Positions 34,901-45,571 of a DNA stretch of 64,000 bases are shown in pieces. The notes beneath the pieces were generated by a model. That model was given only the letters and a program-made list of their open reading frames with translations. It was not told the origin of the DNA and made no database searches. The position numbers and the translations under genes were made by a program. Where the stretch lies: assembly GCA_012064415.1 (NCBI GenBank), contig SSNU01000346.1:18900-82899 (forward strand). Direction: 5' to 3'. Numbering within the stretch: the first letter of the stretch is position 1; each line of letters starts with the position of its first letter. Source of the stretch: Gyrodactylus bullatarudis (lineage: Eukaryota > Platyhelminthes > Monogenea > Gyrodactylidea > Gyrodactylidae).

Positions 34901-37900
34901 TTAAGATCTGGTAGGCAGCATCGCTTTTGAATAGTACTTTTAAATAGATGGAGGTCGAGTACTCAACTTCCTTATCAACCTTAGTTTTCAGGTTAGAGTG
35001 TTTATTCATGAAAGCTTCAGGATACCCATCTTTAATGGTTAGTTATTTTAATACATTCTCATCGGAAAGACATAAACTGTGATGGGAATAACTTTTCTAG
35101 GACCAAAAAGGTGTCACCAAGTTAGCGTGCGTATAGAGAGGCTTTCTTCTTTTAGACTGCACATCTGCCTGAACTTAAGGGAGATTGCGCTTGCCATCGC
35201 AAATCCATCAATTTTTTAAAATAACATCCACTGAATCAAAAATCAATATGTTGAACTGTCATCATAATAAGTTCTGAGATTGAAAGGAATACTAAATATA
35301 TATATAGAAGGAAATTTATCAAGCTTCTCACCAATAAACTTAACTCTTTCTCTAAGGGTACGTTGGTAAACAGGGAACTAACATCAAACGACACCATTTT
35401 GGATGATTCAAAATTGACATCTCAGAGTTTCGAAACGAATTCCATGGAATTTTTCACTGAGCTTCTGCATAACTCGTTTCGTAAGTAGGTTATCAACTTT
35501 TTTAATTATTGCTCTTTCAAATCCTTTGTTTCTTCTCTAGGCTGTTAAAGAATTTTCACGAGAATGAGTTCTATTTGATCGGTGGTTTTCATGTCATATA
35601 TACATTTTACATGTTAGTGAAAATGATCTGTGTACACGTTGTTGTACAATGTACAATGTACGCGCCAGAATTAAAGATTCGCCAAAAAGACTTGATTATC
35701 TTCATGTTTTGAGTGGAGTGAAGTTTAAGTTTTATATTGGTCTATGCAAACTACTCCTACCTCAACAAACACCAACCAATTTTTTTGGTTTTATAATAAT
35801 TTTCAATTTTTCCATGGGTCCTCTTTCTATAACTTGAAAAACTTTTAGAGCGACGAATCTACTAAAAAATTTCAACCCTCTACTTAAGAGTACACTCGAA
35901 CTTATTGAGATAGTTTTTGATTATTTATACACATGTATGAAATATTAACTGAGGAAGTTAACATTTGGCCTATTGACGTAAGCCAACGAAAGAGATACAT
36001 TGATCTCAAAAAAAGTAGCTAACTCAAATTTTCGAAAGAGATGAGCAAATTTGCTTGATAACAAGTATAGTATGGATAGTGTTATCTATTCAGAATTATT
36101 GAGAGCCAATAACTGAAATCAAACTAGCCTGGTTTTTTCAATACTGCAAAAGTGCAGTACATTTTCACGTGGTATTGACCAATGAAATTGATTCGGATAA
36201 AAAATTCCTAGTTTTATATCAATATATGGAAATGGTAAATATACATTCCCCATAGACGATGTATTGACCAATGAATTCATAGTAAATACGTTAACCAATC
36301 AGAAGGCGAGTAATATAATTTTCTTTGTGTTATCGACTAACAATTGATCGATTTTCAGTAAAAAAGTTGCCTTTTTTTCATTGAGTAGCATAAGTAGCAA
36401 ATTTAGTTCTCAACAAATCACTAATCACCAATTAATTAATAATTGATAATCATTATTTACATGTTGGGAGTTGGCAAGAAGGGTTTGGGGGATTCACTGT
36501 TCTCAAATTCACAATACTTCATAATAAGTTAAAAATAAAATCTCCCTGGATGTCCCTCTTTTTCAATCTATCATCCCTAGTTCACTTAAAATACCATAGC
36601 ATCAAGCATAATTTATTTCTAGCAAATTTTAAAATATGTGGAAGCATGTAAGTTTTTACTTTATATATTTTTCGAAATAAATCGATATTTAAAAATTTAT
36701 TTTGTTGACTAAAGCGAAAACACCTACCTGTGAGTTGAAAAAAAACTTAGGCGAATAGAATCTTAAGTTATTTTAAACATGAAAAAAATTTTTTTAATTC
36801 AGTGATTTCGGGAGTTTCAAAACTCTGCTTATATGAAGTAAATATTTCTTTATTTGACTCTATGACACTGGTGACAGAAAACTGAAGCTTCTTATCATGT
36901 ATTTGTCGATGGTAATGAAAATAATAGCGGGTCACTTAGTTGCAAAACTTAACATATTTGTTCTTAATATCTGACTCAAATTTTACGGTAGTAGGTATGT
37001 CCATAGAAAAGTTTGTGCTACATAAAGACGATCAGATTCGAAAGATCATCCAAATACATTGAATTTTAATAGAAATGTAACTCAGATGCTTCTTCCTTAA
37101 CCCTTGAAGTCCCAGAGAATTTTTTTTCATGACTTGGATTCAATCTTTTATCTATCCTATGGTTTGGGAATACGCTGATTACGAAAAAGCCGTTTAAACG
37201 CTCTCCACGTTTGCCAAATTAAAAAATGTTATCAAAGATCATCTATATAGCCAGAATCATTCTATGGAGCAAGCGTCTACAATACTACAAAAGGTTGACG
37301 AATATTTTTTGTGGAATAGGAAGTTAAAGCTTAAATTGGATTATCTATTATGAAGAATGTCGAACAAAAATGAAATTTCCAATACATGTATGGCGTAAAG
37401 TTGTAAACGCTAATGATGAATCCTCACCGGGGGAGGCAGAGAATTTTGTCAAAAATTGGATTGAAAGTTTCAAACTTGAATGTATTAATTTAGTTTCATG
37501 TGTTAGAATTAGTTGATTGTTTCTTGTTGAGACAATACAATGCGGGCTATTAACCAAAAAGACTATGGTAAAATCCTTAAACTCATTTTCTATAACGCTG
37601 TGAAAATTTAAACTGTTTGTATTGAAGCCTGTCTCGATAATTAGTAAAAACCTATATTTTTCGAATTTCTGCTCAATTTTCACTGAGATTTTACATCATA
37701 GACATTAAATGCGTTTCCAACCATTTCTCATAGTGATCTTAGCAATTATTTCTCAATAATAATTCAGTTATATATATATATAAATATATCATTAATTCAG
37801 TTAAATATGTATAAATAATAATTATTAAATATATATTAATCAATTTCAGACGCAAATATCAATATGGTCCTTTTGCCCTGATACGCTATAATGAAAAAAC

Positions 37901-40464
37901 AAATCTTTGTATTCTGGAAAAGGTAAGTTTTAAAATGTATAATTAACTGTTTCAAAACTAATAAATTAATGATCTAGATTGAAGATGGTCTTACTGAAGC
38001 GTATCGAGTCGTAAGTCGTTATCCCAGCAAATTCATATAAATATTAAGCCACTAGAATTTTAGCTAATCTTTATCGTTTTAAGCAAGACTATTTTTTTAT
38101 AATTCAAAATACTTTAGCAATAGTAGAAATTCGAATAATATATTCATAAATCCCAAACAGGTTAAATTTATTAAAAGATCTAACATTTGGTCCCAATGAG
38201 GAGTCAGGCAATGTTATATTATAATTTCTAATTAATTGATATTCGATAATTTTCTCTCCAGCGTAAAGTGAAATCCTCGAGCGACTTCAAGGTGACTCTC
38301 ATCCTGGTTCATCAATATCCGAAGATTGAAAAAATTAAGAGTTTGGTTGTAGAAAAAAAAGTGTAAGTGAAAATTTTGAGGCTTTAGGTATTTTTTAAAA
38401 ATGGTCTTTTACACTAGACCTGTCCATATCGAATTTCGATATTCGGTATTTTTCGATATATCAATATACTGAGAAATATTGAGATGCAATATATGACGGT
38501 ATATATATCGACTCCGTATCGAACCCATTCAATAATACCATATCGAGATTGTTCAATAAATACTCGATATTAGGGGTAGGGATTTTATTAACCCCCTCAC
38601 CCTCTCATAAATTTTTATGATTATGAAAGAAACCAACTTATTTTTCGAGCTTTTATAAATGGCTAAGGAAAAAGAATGACTTGTAAAAATTAAAATATAT
38701 TATCTGTATTAAGCATAGAATAATTCATTTTTATCTGGGAGGTCTTTAATAATTCTCATGTTAAGTTTACAAAACATTATCTTCTCAACGGTTTCAGGGT
38801 CAAGGGAATCTCTGTACCAAGGAATCGTTCTTCGGGCTATGCTGAAAACTCGTTCTGAAGCAACGCTGGTAGGATTTATGCTGAAGATGCTTCTGGCAAT
38901 ATTAGCAAGTTGAAGAAAATCACATTGCCTGGCCCTCCAAAATTCAAGTACTTCTTCACTTCCTGAGAATGAAGTATACTTTTCATAGTTGTTCATCTCG
39001 GTAGTCAGGCTGTTGCAGGTTTTCATTCGTTTACTTCTTGATTCAACTTCTTCGTCCATCTCAAGTAAATCGAACACTTATTAACGTGGTTGATAGTCGA
39101 TATATTGTCTGAGGAAAACTTTGTGATCAATTTGTTCACATACTGCACGTTAACTGAGATGAATCCAAGATTTTCAAAATCCTCTTCGCCAAGTGAAGGC
39201 TCACTCATATCTAAATATTGAAAAATTTATTTAATCTAAAATCTTTTTTTTAATAGATGTTAACTAATCCAATATTCTATCCTTCAATTCAAGCATCTTC
39301 AAAATCAACTTGCCCATACTATTCCAGCGAGTTGGACAAAATGAGGGAATAGTGCCATTGATAGGTATATACTCTTCCAGGTCATTTCTGTACTTTTTGT
39401 TGTTCCTAAGTTTAGTACCATAATCGATTACTCTTTTAATAAGAGGCTTAATGGATTCATCGTCAAATGTTGATTGAAGCACAACGTTTAGCCTATGAGC
39501 TACGCAGTTTAAGCTTTTGTTTTCAAATTGATCAAAAGTAGATGAGTCTTTAACCGCCTTTACCATGGAGCTACCCTGATCGGTCACGCATATTTTGTAT
39601 CTCAGCTGGCTGAGTGCTGAATATTCATTAACTATTTCTTCGACGAGTTGATTAATATTATCTGCAGTTTCTGAGCCTTCGAGTAATTTTAGAGAAAGTA
39701 AAAAGCTAATTTTTTTCGAATTTCTTGCTAACATAGTGCATTGTAAGGGCTAAATACTTCTCTCTCTTATGTGACCAAGAATCCATGAAGCCAGTTGAAT
39801 GCTTAACAAATCAGTTTCAAGATATTGGTTCTAAAGCAAATAAATTATTAAATTTCTCACCATCTTATCTTTAAGAAAAAAACTATAGTCACTAAGTCTT
39901 CGAGCACATGTCTGTCTACTCTTATAATGAAAACTAGGATTTAAATATTCGACATATTCCAAGAACTCTTCATTTTCAACCAAAGAGAAAGATGAATTTG
40001 AGCCAATAACCATCTTCAATTGTAGGAAATCCGCTTTTAGTTGACTCTGTGAATTTTGTTTTACTTTTATAACTGTATTTGGAGTGCATATAGATTTATC
40101 CAACCGTTTCTTCTTGTGCTCATCCATGATATTACGACAAACAGCAAATTCTTGCTTATGATTATTCTTAAGATGAGTTAACTTATTTGTCGTGTTTGAA
40201 TTTGATGATTTAATTACACTAGAACATCCCTCTATTAAACAACTATGCAAATTTGGAACTAAAATATTATTTAATTTTACTTACTACCAAGAAAGTAAAG
40301 AGATTCGATATTCATAGATATATATCGCCAATATCGTATCGAGTAGAAATGGACAGGTCTATTTTACACGCAGCTTAATTTTTAGTATATTAATATGTAT
40401 TTATTTTAGTGTACAGAACCCTGTGAGAGTGTTTATCGATGCATATGCATACATTCATAACTAA
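28975..40464 (+). CDS. Small unrecognised protein, 136 residues, 7 exons across 11.5 kb
   Basis: Exons: 28975-28977 (ATG only, least certain), 29034-29075, 29111-29214, 37850-37922, 37978-38010, 38262-38362 and 40410-40464. Every GT-AG junction agrees in phase and the total is exactly 137 codons. The product begins MVNPIVDKLGWNFNMYKNN and contains VVERDGVIVELLVNHIEKPG, then YGPFALIRYNEKTNLCILEK, IEDGLTEAYRV and DFKVTLILVHQYPKIEKIKS, ending VRVFIDAYAYIHN. It looks like a small mixed alpha/beta globular domain with no signal peptide or membrane helix. I do not recognise the family and give no function. Intron 3 is 8.6 kb and full of TEs; intron 6 hosts a hAT transposon; intron 2 is only 35 bp. 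The true start could lie in an unseen upstream exon. Confidence 0.7.
29220..30830. other. Intronic DNA with a dispersed-repeat copy
   Basis: Part of the 8.6-kb intron. A copy of the short dispersed repeat lies at ~29480-29560 (CTTTGGTTAGCACCAGCTAA). AGACCCCC occurs at 29967 and 30023, a motif that recurs beside several other repeats in the window. No coding exon recognised. Confidence 0.4.
30838..32460 (-). pseudogene. Degraded LINE (second subfamily) in antisense inside the intron
   Basis: On the minus strand, KMFKYADDMKIVF at ~32190-32235 gives the catalytic YADD. Then come MGLEIKRSKCKIFLP, LPHLDYLASLLPH and LTLERIQYRFLHACF (32120-31704), and a tail at 31041-30838 (KFSLKDCDNLFDLRSIMCHL, then RSKLDYTKSLL). 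The tail matches the plus-strand fragment at 59157-59387. Several frameshifts and stops. Same general LINE type as the copies at 22-24 kb but a distinct subfamily. Confidence 0.75.
32576..32640 (+). promoter_or_regulatory. Double ATTGG plus TATATAAC promoter-like module
   Basis: ATTGG at 32576 and 32602 (inverted CCAAT boxes) followed by TATATAAC at 32629. The same order and similar spacing occur at 49217-49286 and 62697-62757, with a decayed copy at 51359-51427. Probably a TE-borne promoter; no transcript evidence. Confidence 0.45.
32964..33228. repeat. Foldback element of the hammerhead-linked family, complete copy
   Basis: Two 112-bp arms (32964-33075 and 33117-33228) are inverted copies around a 41-bp spacer. 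Each arm runs from CTAGAAATATTTCGTTCTAG and GTGCTTAGGTAATATATCCC to CACCG. The family recurs at 43009-43120, 56884-57281 and 61967-62118. Non-coding. This copy has no hammerhead next to it. Confidence 0.85.
33240..34600. other. Intronic non-coding stretch
   Basis: Short sequence after the foldback (TTTGTAAGTATAGGTGCTGC) is shared with other copies of that family. The remainder is AT-rich with no gene seen. Confidence 0.4.
34610..35500 (-). pseudogene. Penelope-like element remnant (RT and GIY-YIG pieces)
   Basis: On the minus strand, RT palm remains appear at ~35500-35330 (a broken SFDVSSLFTNVP-like segment, then LRERVKFIGEKLDKFPS). A linker follows (KTKVDKEVEYSTSIYLKVLF, ~34990-34930), then a GIY-YIG core VVYLSKYSSGPTYLGKTVRP, then VKGRIKEC, at ~34810-34720. 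Many stops and frameshifts. A different PLE family from the intact one at 1054-3330. Lies in the 8.6-kb intron, antisense to the host gene. Confidence 0.75.
35501..37849. other. Intronic non-coding stretch
   Basis: No gene seen. Several CCAAT/ATTGG motifs cluster at 36170-36310 (two copies of GTATTGACCAATGAA and one TTAACCAATCAG), resembling decayed TE promoters. The open frames at 35509-35837 and 37348-37683 have no recognisable domain. Confidence 0.4.
38415..40361 (-). mobile_element. hAT-family DNA transposon with TIRs and 8-bp TSD
   Basis: The element starts TAGACCTGTCCAT and ends with its exact inverse ATGGACAGGTCTA. It is flanked by the direct repeat TTTTACAC (38407-38414 and 40362-40369), the 8-bp duplication typical of hAT. 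Subterminal DNA at both ends is rich in ATATCGA/TCGATA words, plausible transposase binding sites. 1,947 bp. Inserted in the last intron of the small gene, in antisense orientation. Confidence 0.93.
38709..40250 (-). pseudogene. hAT transposase (BED finger, catalytic and dimerisation regions), broken
   Basis: Three open segments on the minus strand: 40250-39831 with a BED-type zinc finger (CLIEGC, then THLKNNH) and RRLSDYSFF; 39734-39264 with CVTDQGSSMVKAV, LNCVAHRLN and PTRWNS, typical of the hAT RNase H-like region; and 39208-38709 with the C-terminal dimerisation motif INPTSVASERVFSIARR. Segments are separated by frameshifts or stops near 39740-39830, 39210-39260 and 39060. Probably inactive as it stands, though the ends are intact and could be mobilised in trans. 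Confidence 0.88.
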
Positions 40465-40940
40465 TATTCGAAACTATTCAGCCAAAATTTAATTATATAA
40501 TTGAAGAGGCCGGTTTTGATTTTGTACGTTTAGTTGAATAAGAAAATTTATAAAATAATGCGTTTAAACTTCAACCAGTCAATTCAAAATAGTTTGGTAC
40601 AACACTCAAAGCTGAGAACAGATGACATGGCATTTCCAATTAATGAGTATCCCAAATTAGAGTGAGAAAAATACTGTTTTGTAACTAAATTCAAATGAGA
40701 GTCCGGTGAGAAGAGTTAAATTAAAACCAAAGTCTTCTCTGTTTATATAGCGCAACGATATTCATTCGAATATTATTGTTTACCTGCAAAGACCAAGTCA
40801 GAATTGAGGAATTCTTATGGAGAAACATGCATGTTGTTTTATATCATGTTTTACAATAATGAATAAGAACACTCAAAAATGAGTATTTTCTATATATTAT
40901 TTCAAATGATGAAAGAATATCATTTTCTCTATCAAATGAT
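40465..40940. other. Non-coding stretch after the small gene
   Basis: 3' flank of the 136-residue gene. No gene or clear repeat seen. Confidence 0.35.
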
Positions 40941-41152
40941 ATTACAGTAAAAATATTTCTATTGAAACATCTTATTTTTAATGAAACACAGTGAATTTAC
41001 ATTTACACAAAAAATCACTTTTTTCCTATCTAAATCTACAGAAATCACTTGCTGCATTCTGATTGGTCGAGATAAATAATACTTAATTAGGGGGTAAATA
41101 TGTGTGTTTCAATAAAAATAAGATGTTTCAATAGAAATATTTTTACCGTAAT
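40941..41152. repeat. MITE with 50-bp terminal inverted repeats
   Basis: Arms 40941-40990 and 41103-41152 match in inverted orientation over 50 bp with about two differences (ATTACAGTAAAAATATTTCT, then ATTGAAACATCTTATTTTT). The 112-bp centre includes CTGATTGGTCGAG, an inverted CCAAT-box-like word. No ORF. Target-site duplication not evident. Confidence 0.75.
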
Positions 41153-41340
41153 CTTTTAGTGAAATAAAATTCTTTGATTGTATATTGAAGTATAATTCAT
41201 AGCATTAGAAAGCTGATGAAAACCTGATTCATATTGTCAATTTATAATGCTAAGTAGATCATTACAAGGAATTTATATATGCTCATTCTCGATCTTTAAC
41301 CCTCAATCTGACAATAAGACATCATTCATTATTTCACAAT

Positions 41341-41430
41341 ATGTCTGGTGTAGGCGTAGAAATGAACATTGATGCTCCTCCTTCATCCGTATCCATTACT
41401 GTAATAGGCAATGTGTGTAGAGAGGGATAA
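41341..41430 (+). CDS. Possible short ORF or first coding exon (29 codons)
   Basis: ATG at 41341 begins MSGVGVEMNIDAPPSSVSIT, noticeably less AT-biased than its surroundings. A potential splice donor (ACT|GTAATAGG) lies after codon 20; otherwise the frame ends at TAA 41428-41430. I could not find a matching downstream exon in the window. May be a chance ORF. Confidence 0.2.
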   Translation: MSGVGVEMNIDAPPSSVSITVIGNVCREG

Positions 41431-41467
41431 TTTATCATTAACATACTCATTTCGCACTATTTATAAT

Positions 41468-41655
41468 GGGGTCCGCTAGTTCAGATTACTTCTATCTTTT
41501 TTAACATCTTCTTGTATGATCGAATTTCACAGCCACATTAGCTTTCTCTTATATTTGCTCTTCGATATCTAGAAGAACCCAATCTCAATATTTGATTGAC
41601 ATATTAGTGATAGGTTCAAATCTCACAAGCTAATCGTATGTCAATATACCAACTC
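41468..41655 (+). mobile_element. pogo-like element fragment
   Basis: Shares GGGGT at its start, CTTTTTTAACATCTTC, CTCAATATTTGATTGACATA and GCTAATCGTATGTCAATATA with the pogo/Tigger element at 50491-51321. No coding sequence left. A deletion derivative. Confidence 0.55.
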
Positions 41656-43008
41656 TTTGAAACCGTTTGATTTTAATTTATCTCTTCTCATTTTACAAGA
41701 CCTTTATGTCTAAAGAAATTATTTACAGTCATGACTCATATGGTAATTTGGAACTCTCATAATAAAATAAATGCCTAGAATTCTATGGAAGTATCAAGAA
41801 TAATGAGTTTTATTTTTCAACTACTGATATGTAAACAAGGCTATTTAAGGATGTTAAAAAAATTCGAAAATATTTAGATTAATTAATCACATATAAGATC
41901 TATTTATCAACTTGGAATTTTTCTCATGAGCCAATCAGATTACTTGGTTTTCTTATTTTTCATTGGTCTGATGTATAAATGGGTTCCATAGAGTCAGAAT
42001 AATGAATATTGTATAAAAGATGAATTATACATTTTAAAGACTAACATGAAAAAAATGAAAGGTCATTTAAAGGTATAGAAAGAGCTGAACACAGTTGATC
42101 TAAATTTGACCTTATTAATTTAGACTTAATTTTTTTAATTTTTTCAGAATTAAGCAGTATGTTCGGTGCTATCTCTAAATGACATGGATTTAACAAATTA
42201 ATTTTAAAGGGTACTTTCGGAAAGAGTAAAAAATATATACAGAAACTACAATTTTAAAATATTAATTACATTATCCATTCAGGACGCATTCATAGAATAT
42301 GGTAAGCAGAAAAAATTTCAGACAAAAAAATTAACGAATTTCTTTTACTTTAGATTCTGAAGTAGAAAAGTAACCAAAATCTCTCAAAATTCTTATCAAA
42401 GCTAAATGAAATCCTTTTTTCTATTCCACAGAAAGGCTTATTGGTCTTGATAAAATGATCAACGAATTTGATATAAATAATTTCCAAAATCAAATACTTG
42501 ATCACAATAACTGCCAATTCGTCTTTTGCTTTCATGAAACCTTCGCTTTTGCTATTCTGGAAACTAATACCTTCAACACGTTCAGATTAACTTTAAAATA
42601 ATTATTCAATCATGTAAATAGGCTATTCATTAATATATAGCTTAAATTTGCTTTTGGAAATAGTTTCGAATGATAAAGATTATTAACAAAAAAATCTTTC
42701 GACTTTAATATTGTCAATTGTGATAATTTATCACTGATAAATTTTAGTCATGTTTTTTAAGTGACTATAAGCCTATTTCATTACGTGAATTTCAGTTCTT
42801 GAAAATACTGATTAACATAATCATAAATTAGAAGACAAAAGTTGCCTGATTTCTTCAAAAATATTTTGAGCCTGCTGACTCGAAGTGTTAACAACAAACC
42901 AAAGGATTTTTGGTTAATAAAGCTTTATTTTCGTCGATTTTCTTCAGACCAAACTCTGACTTTAGATAAATTTTTACGCATAAACGTTTAAGAAACATTA
43001 TAAAATCT
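41656..43008. other. Non-coding stretch
   Basis: Contains CCAATCAG at ~41934, ATTGG at ~41972 and a TATAAA-like word at ~41982, another loose promoter-like cluster. The minus-strand frame at 42350-42535 has no domain. No gene seen. Confidence 0.35.
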
Positions 43009-43160
43009 CGGTGGGATCCATTAGTAAGCTGTAACATTCAGCGAGATGGGCTAATCCATTACCAAATAAGATGTTCCTGTGGGATATATTACCTAAGCAC
43101 CTAGAACGAAATATTTCTAGTTAACTTTTGTAAGTATAGGGGCTGCCCTATTTAATGAAT
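43009..43160 (+). repeat. Hammerhead-linked repeat family, single arm
   Basis: 43009-43120 is one complete 112-bp arm (CGGTGGGATCCATTAGTAAG to GAACGAAATATTTCTAG). The family tail then follows (TTTTGTAAGTATAGG, then CTGCCCTATT). No inverted partner and no hammerhead beside it. Confidence 0.8.
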
Positions 43161-43481
43161 AGAATTCATTATAAAATCTGACCAATAGCAATAATACATC
43201 CAATATTGATCAATGGGAATTGAGTGTGCTCATACTCTTGGAACTGTGAGGAATACATCTATTTTCTGACTATTAGTTGGTAATCGTTTTCTCTGCTTCA
43301 CTTTTCTCTTTTGTTGCTCAGGTGTTCAAAATTATATATACCAATTTTTAGTGATCACTAGGGCCTCAAAAAGTCTTAAAAATCCTATTTTAACTAGAGC
43401 TTTTCTCGGCTCTGAGAATCAAGCTAAGCTATTCAGATTTTCTTTTGAACCCTAGGGTCCAGAGTTATAACATCTTATAAT

Positions 43482-43706
43482 GTATTTTCAGTTTCAAATG
43501 AAAGACTCATTTAGAGGATTTGGAAGTCAAGTGGATATTTAGTAATGAAGCTTATATTTCACCTCGTCAGACTATTACACCGGCTAGATATATTTAATAA
43601 ATTTAATGTACAATAATATCCTCTGATTGGTTACATCATTCTAAGGCATAAAAGGGGAGGGTTTAAGGTTGGTTCAGAGTATCCATGGTCATTGGTTCCT
43701 TCTCAC
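43482..43706 (-). repeat. PLE terminal region (family B), copy 1
   Basis: About 90% identical over ~225 bp to 63771-64000 (both run from TATTTTCAGTTTCAAATGAA to CTCAC). It includes ATTGG, a CATAAAAGG TATA-like word and a partly deleted version of the terminal hairpin (43553-43590). Lies just past the end of a PLE-type C-terminal tail ORF on the minus strand. Confidence 0.7.
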
Positions 43707-43940
43707 GTATCTGTCCATCGTTTGTTGCCCACTTAGACTTTTACGTTTTCTACTTCTTTTGCCAACTGCAGGGAGACTGTTAATTGCGGGCTGAGATTTA
43801 ATTAGGTTATCAACTACCTTTGACTTCTCTGGATTTTCACTTTTATTCTCAGTTGTAATTGTAACTGGGGTGGAAGATTGGAGATCATTTGGGGGAGGCG
43901 TAGTTGCAACTACTTGCTCATTTTGTTCAATTATCACTCC
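43689..43940 (-). pseudogene. PLE C-terminal tail fragment, copy 1
   Basis: Hydrophilic tail: KSENPEKSKVVDNLIKSQPA, then KRSRKRKSLSGQQTMDRYV. Related tails occur at 44505-44700 and 46190-46335, so this is a repeated low-complexity extension found after the nuclease domain in PLE family B. Confidence 0.5.
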
Positions 43941-44340
43941 AACTTTGCTTGCATTGGGTTTCTGGGTAGAACTGCAAATTGGGAAATTTTCAAGTAGCTT
44001 TGCAGCTCTATCAAGCTTACTTTTGTTTGTAAGCCTTTTTTCCCCATCAGGCCTAACTTAATATACTGTTTTTAAGAGTGAATAATCTATTTTATTTTCA
44101 ATGATATACAATAGGATGAGACATCAGTACCACGTCATTGTATAGAAAACAAGGTAAATTGGTGTGGGAAATCAAATAACTGATTTAGTCGTGCCAAGAC
44201 GTGCGATCGTATTAATAGCTCTACTTCAATTTAAAAACCGAGAAGAGTGATGATTTATTGAACTTCTGATCATTTTTGAGTTTTCGAGTATTAATAAAGT
44301 CTTGGAAATAAGATCTTTAACAATAATTTTTGAAAAGTTA

Positions 44341-44385
44341 TATTTCGCCGGGTCTCTTCAGACTCTACCCCGGTTAACATATAAA
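44341..44385 (-). other. PLE terminal hairpin, copy with compensatory change
   Basis: CCGGG ... CCCGG stem at the position equivalent to CCAGG ... CCTGG at 893-919, with the flank 'tatatttcg' conserved. On the minus strand the loop contains CTGAAGAG followed by CGAAA, reminiscent of a hammerhead core, but helix III and helix I are not convincing. Confidence 0.5.
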
Positions 44386-44504
44386 TACTAATTATAATAA
44401 TCAATTGGAGACCTTCCATTGGTTCATTATCTTATTCAGTCTAGTGCAATAGGGAGGGAGCTATTTGATTACTTCTGTCTTTTTAGAAAACCATCAATCT
44501 GTAA

Positions 44505-45152
44505 CTACCCACTGTGTCTCTTCCTTTTTCGTTTTGCCGTCGAGCAGTTTTTCTTCTCTCCCTTTTCCCTAATCATAGGTTTGCTGATGATTTGATTATT
44601 AACTGTTGTTGACTCATTAGTTTCACAATTTGCCAACTCTTTAATTGTTGCTGGGGCTGTAGATTGAACTGGTGTTTGGTGATTATCAGCTGTAGCTAAC
44701 GTTTTATTGATTTCAATATCATTACCAGTTTCGAACTGTGTTGAAGATTGGGTGGGGTTGCGAGTATCTCGGTTGAGTATTCTTCCGATTTTTGCAATCT
44801 GTTTGCTCTTGATATGGACATCCCGACCTTTGAATCCTAATTTCCTTACCAATTCCTTCTGGACACATAGATTTGGTTTGAGCTTCGTGATAAAATGACT
44901 TTCAGCACAAATCAAACTTGCTTATTTTGTCTTGTATGAATCATTAGGATTCACCCTGTATAGTATTTTGAAGTTGGATTGTTTTAACATTTGGCTAGTT
45001 TCACTAACATCTGTGTCTTTTTCCATCAACAGTAATGTATCATCGAGGTATCTGACATATAATCGGGAACTTCTGATTATCTGCTGCATTGGCTCATGTT
45101 CAAGGGATGCGAGAAACATGTCAGCAAGAAGTTGACCGATCGGACTCCCCAT
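44505..45152 (-). pseudogene. Penelope-like element family B, internally deleted
   Basis: 45152-44922 encodes the RT core MGSPIGQLLADMFLASLEHE, then RLYVRYLDDTLLLM (catalytic YLDD). After a stop, 44915-44505 continues with ICAESHFITKLKPNLCVQKE, the end of a GIY-YIG nuclease, joined to a long polar tail ending KRKRKRHSG. The RT thumb and most of the nuclease are missing, so the fragment is a deletion derivative. Tandem repetition of tails downstream (43689-43940) fits the partial-tandem arrangement common in PLEs. Confidence 0.8.
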
Positions 45153-45571
45153 TGTGACTCCGTCAATTTTTTTTTAATTTTCCAACTTTAAAGTAAAATC
45201 TATATCAGCTCAAGATGCTTAATAATACACTCAGAGCTTAGGAAATTTCCTTAAACCTCAAGAAATTTTGGATAAAAACTTGTGCAAGAAAAATGATTTT
45301 GAATCCTCAGTATTAGGTGATTTCAATAAAGTTTATGTCGGCAAAACTTTTAGTTGCTACGGACACTTAAATTAGATCCCCAGAAAAAAATTTTCACCAT
45401 CGGGATCCTCGTCAATTTCTGAACAAAATATGTGAAATTCAATTTTTTGATTCTTGTAAATTAGTGTTATCAATCAATAATATAAATTAAACTCGTTCAT
45501 AAAAATTAATGCGCATTTACTTGAATTAGTCAGAGAAAATTGAGAATTTTTATTACTTTTGCTAAAAAAAT

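Noticed and set aside
37348..37683. 111-codon minus-strand ORF in the long intron
   Set aside because: No recognisable motif and no matching copies; treated as chance.
41620..41650. tRNA-like B box GGTTCAAATC (also GGTTCAAACC at 50697)
   Set aside because: Lies inside pogo-like element copies; no A box or cloverleaf around it.
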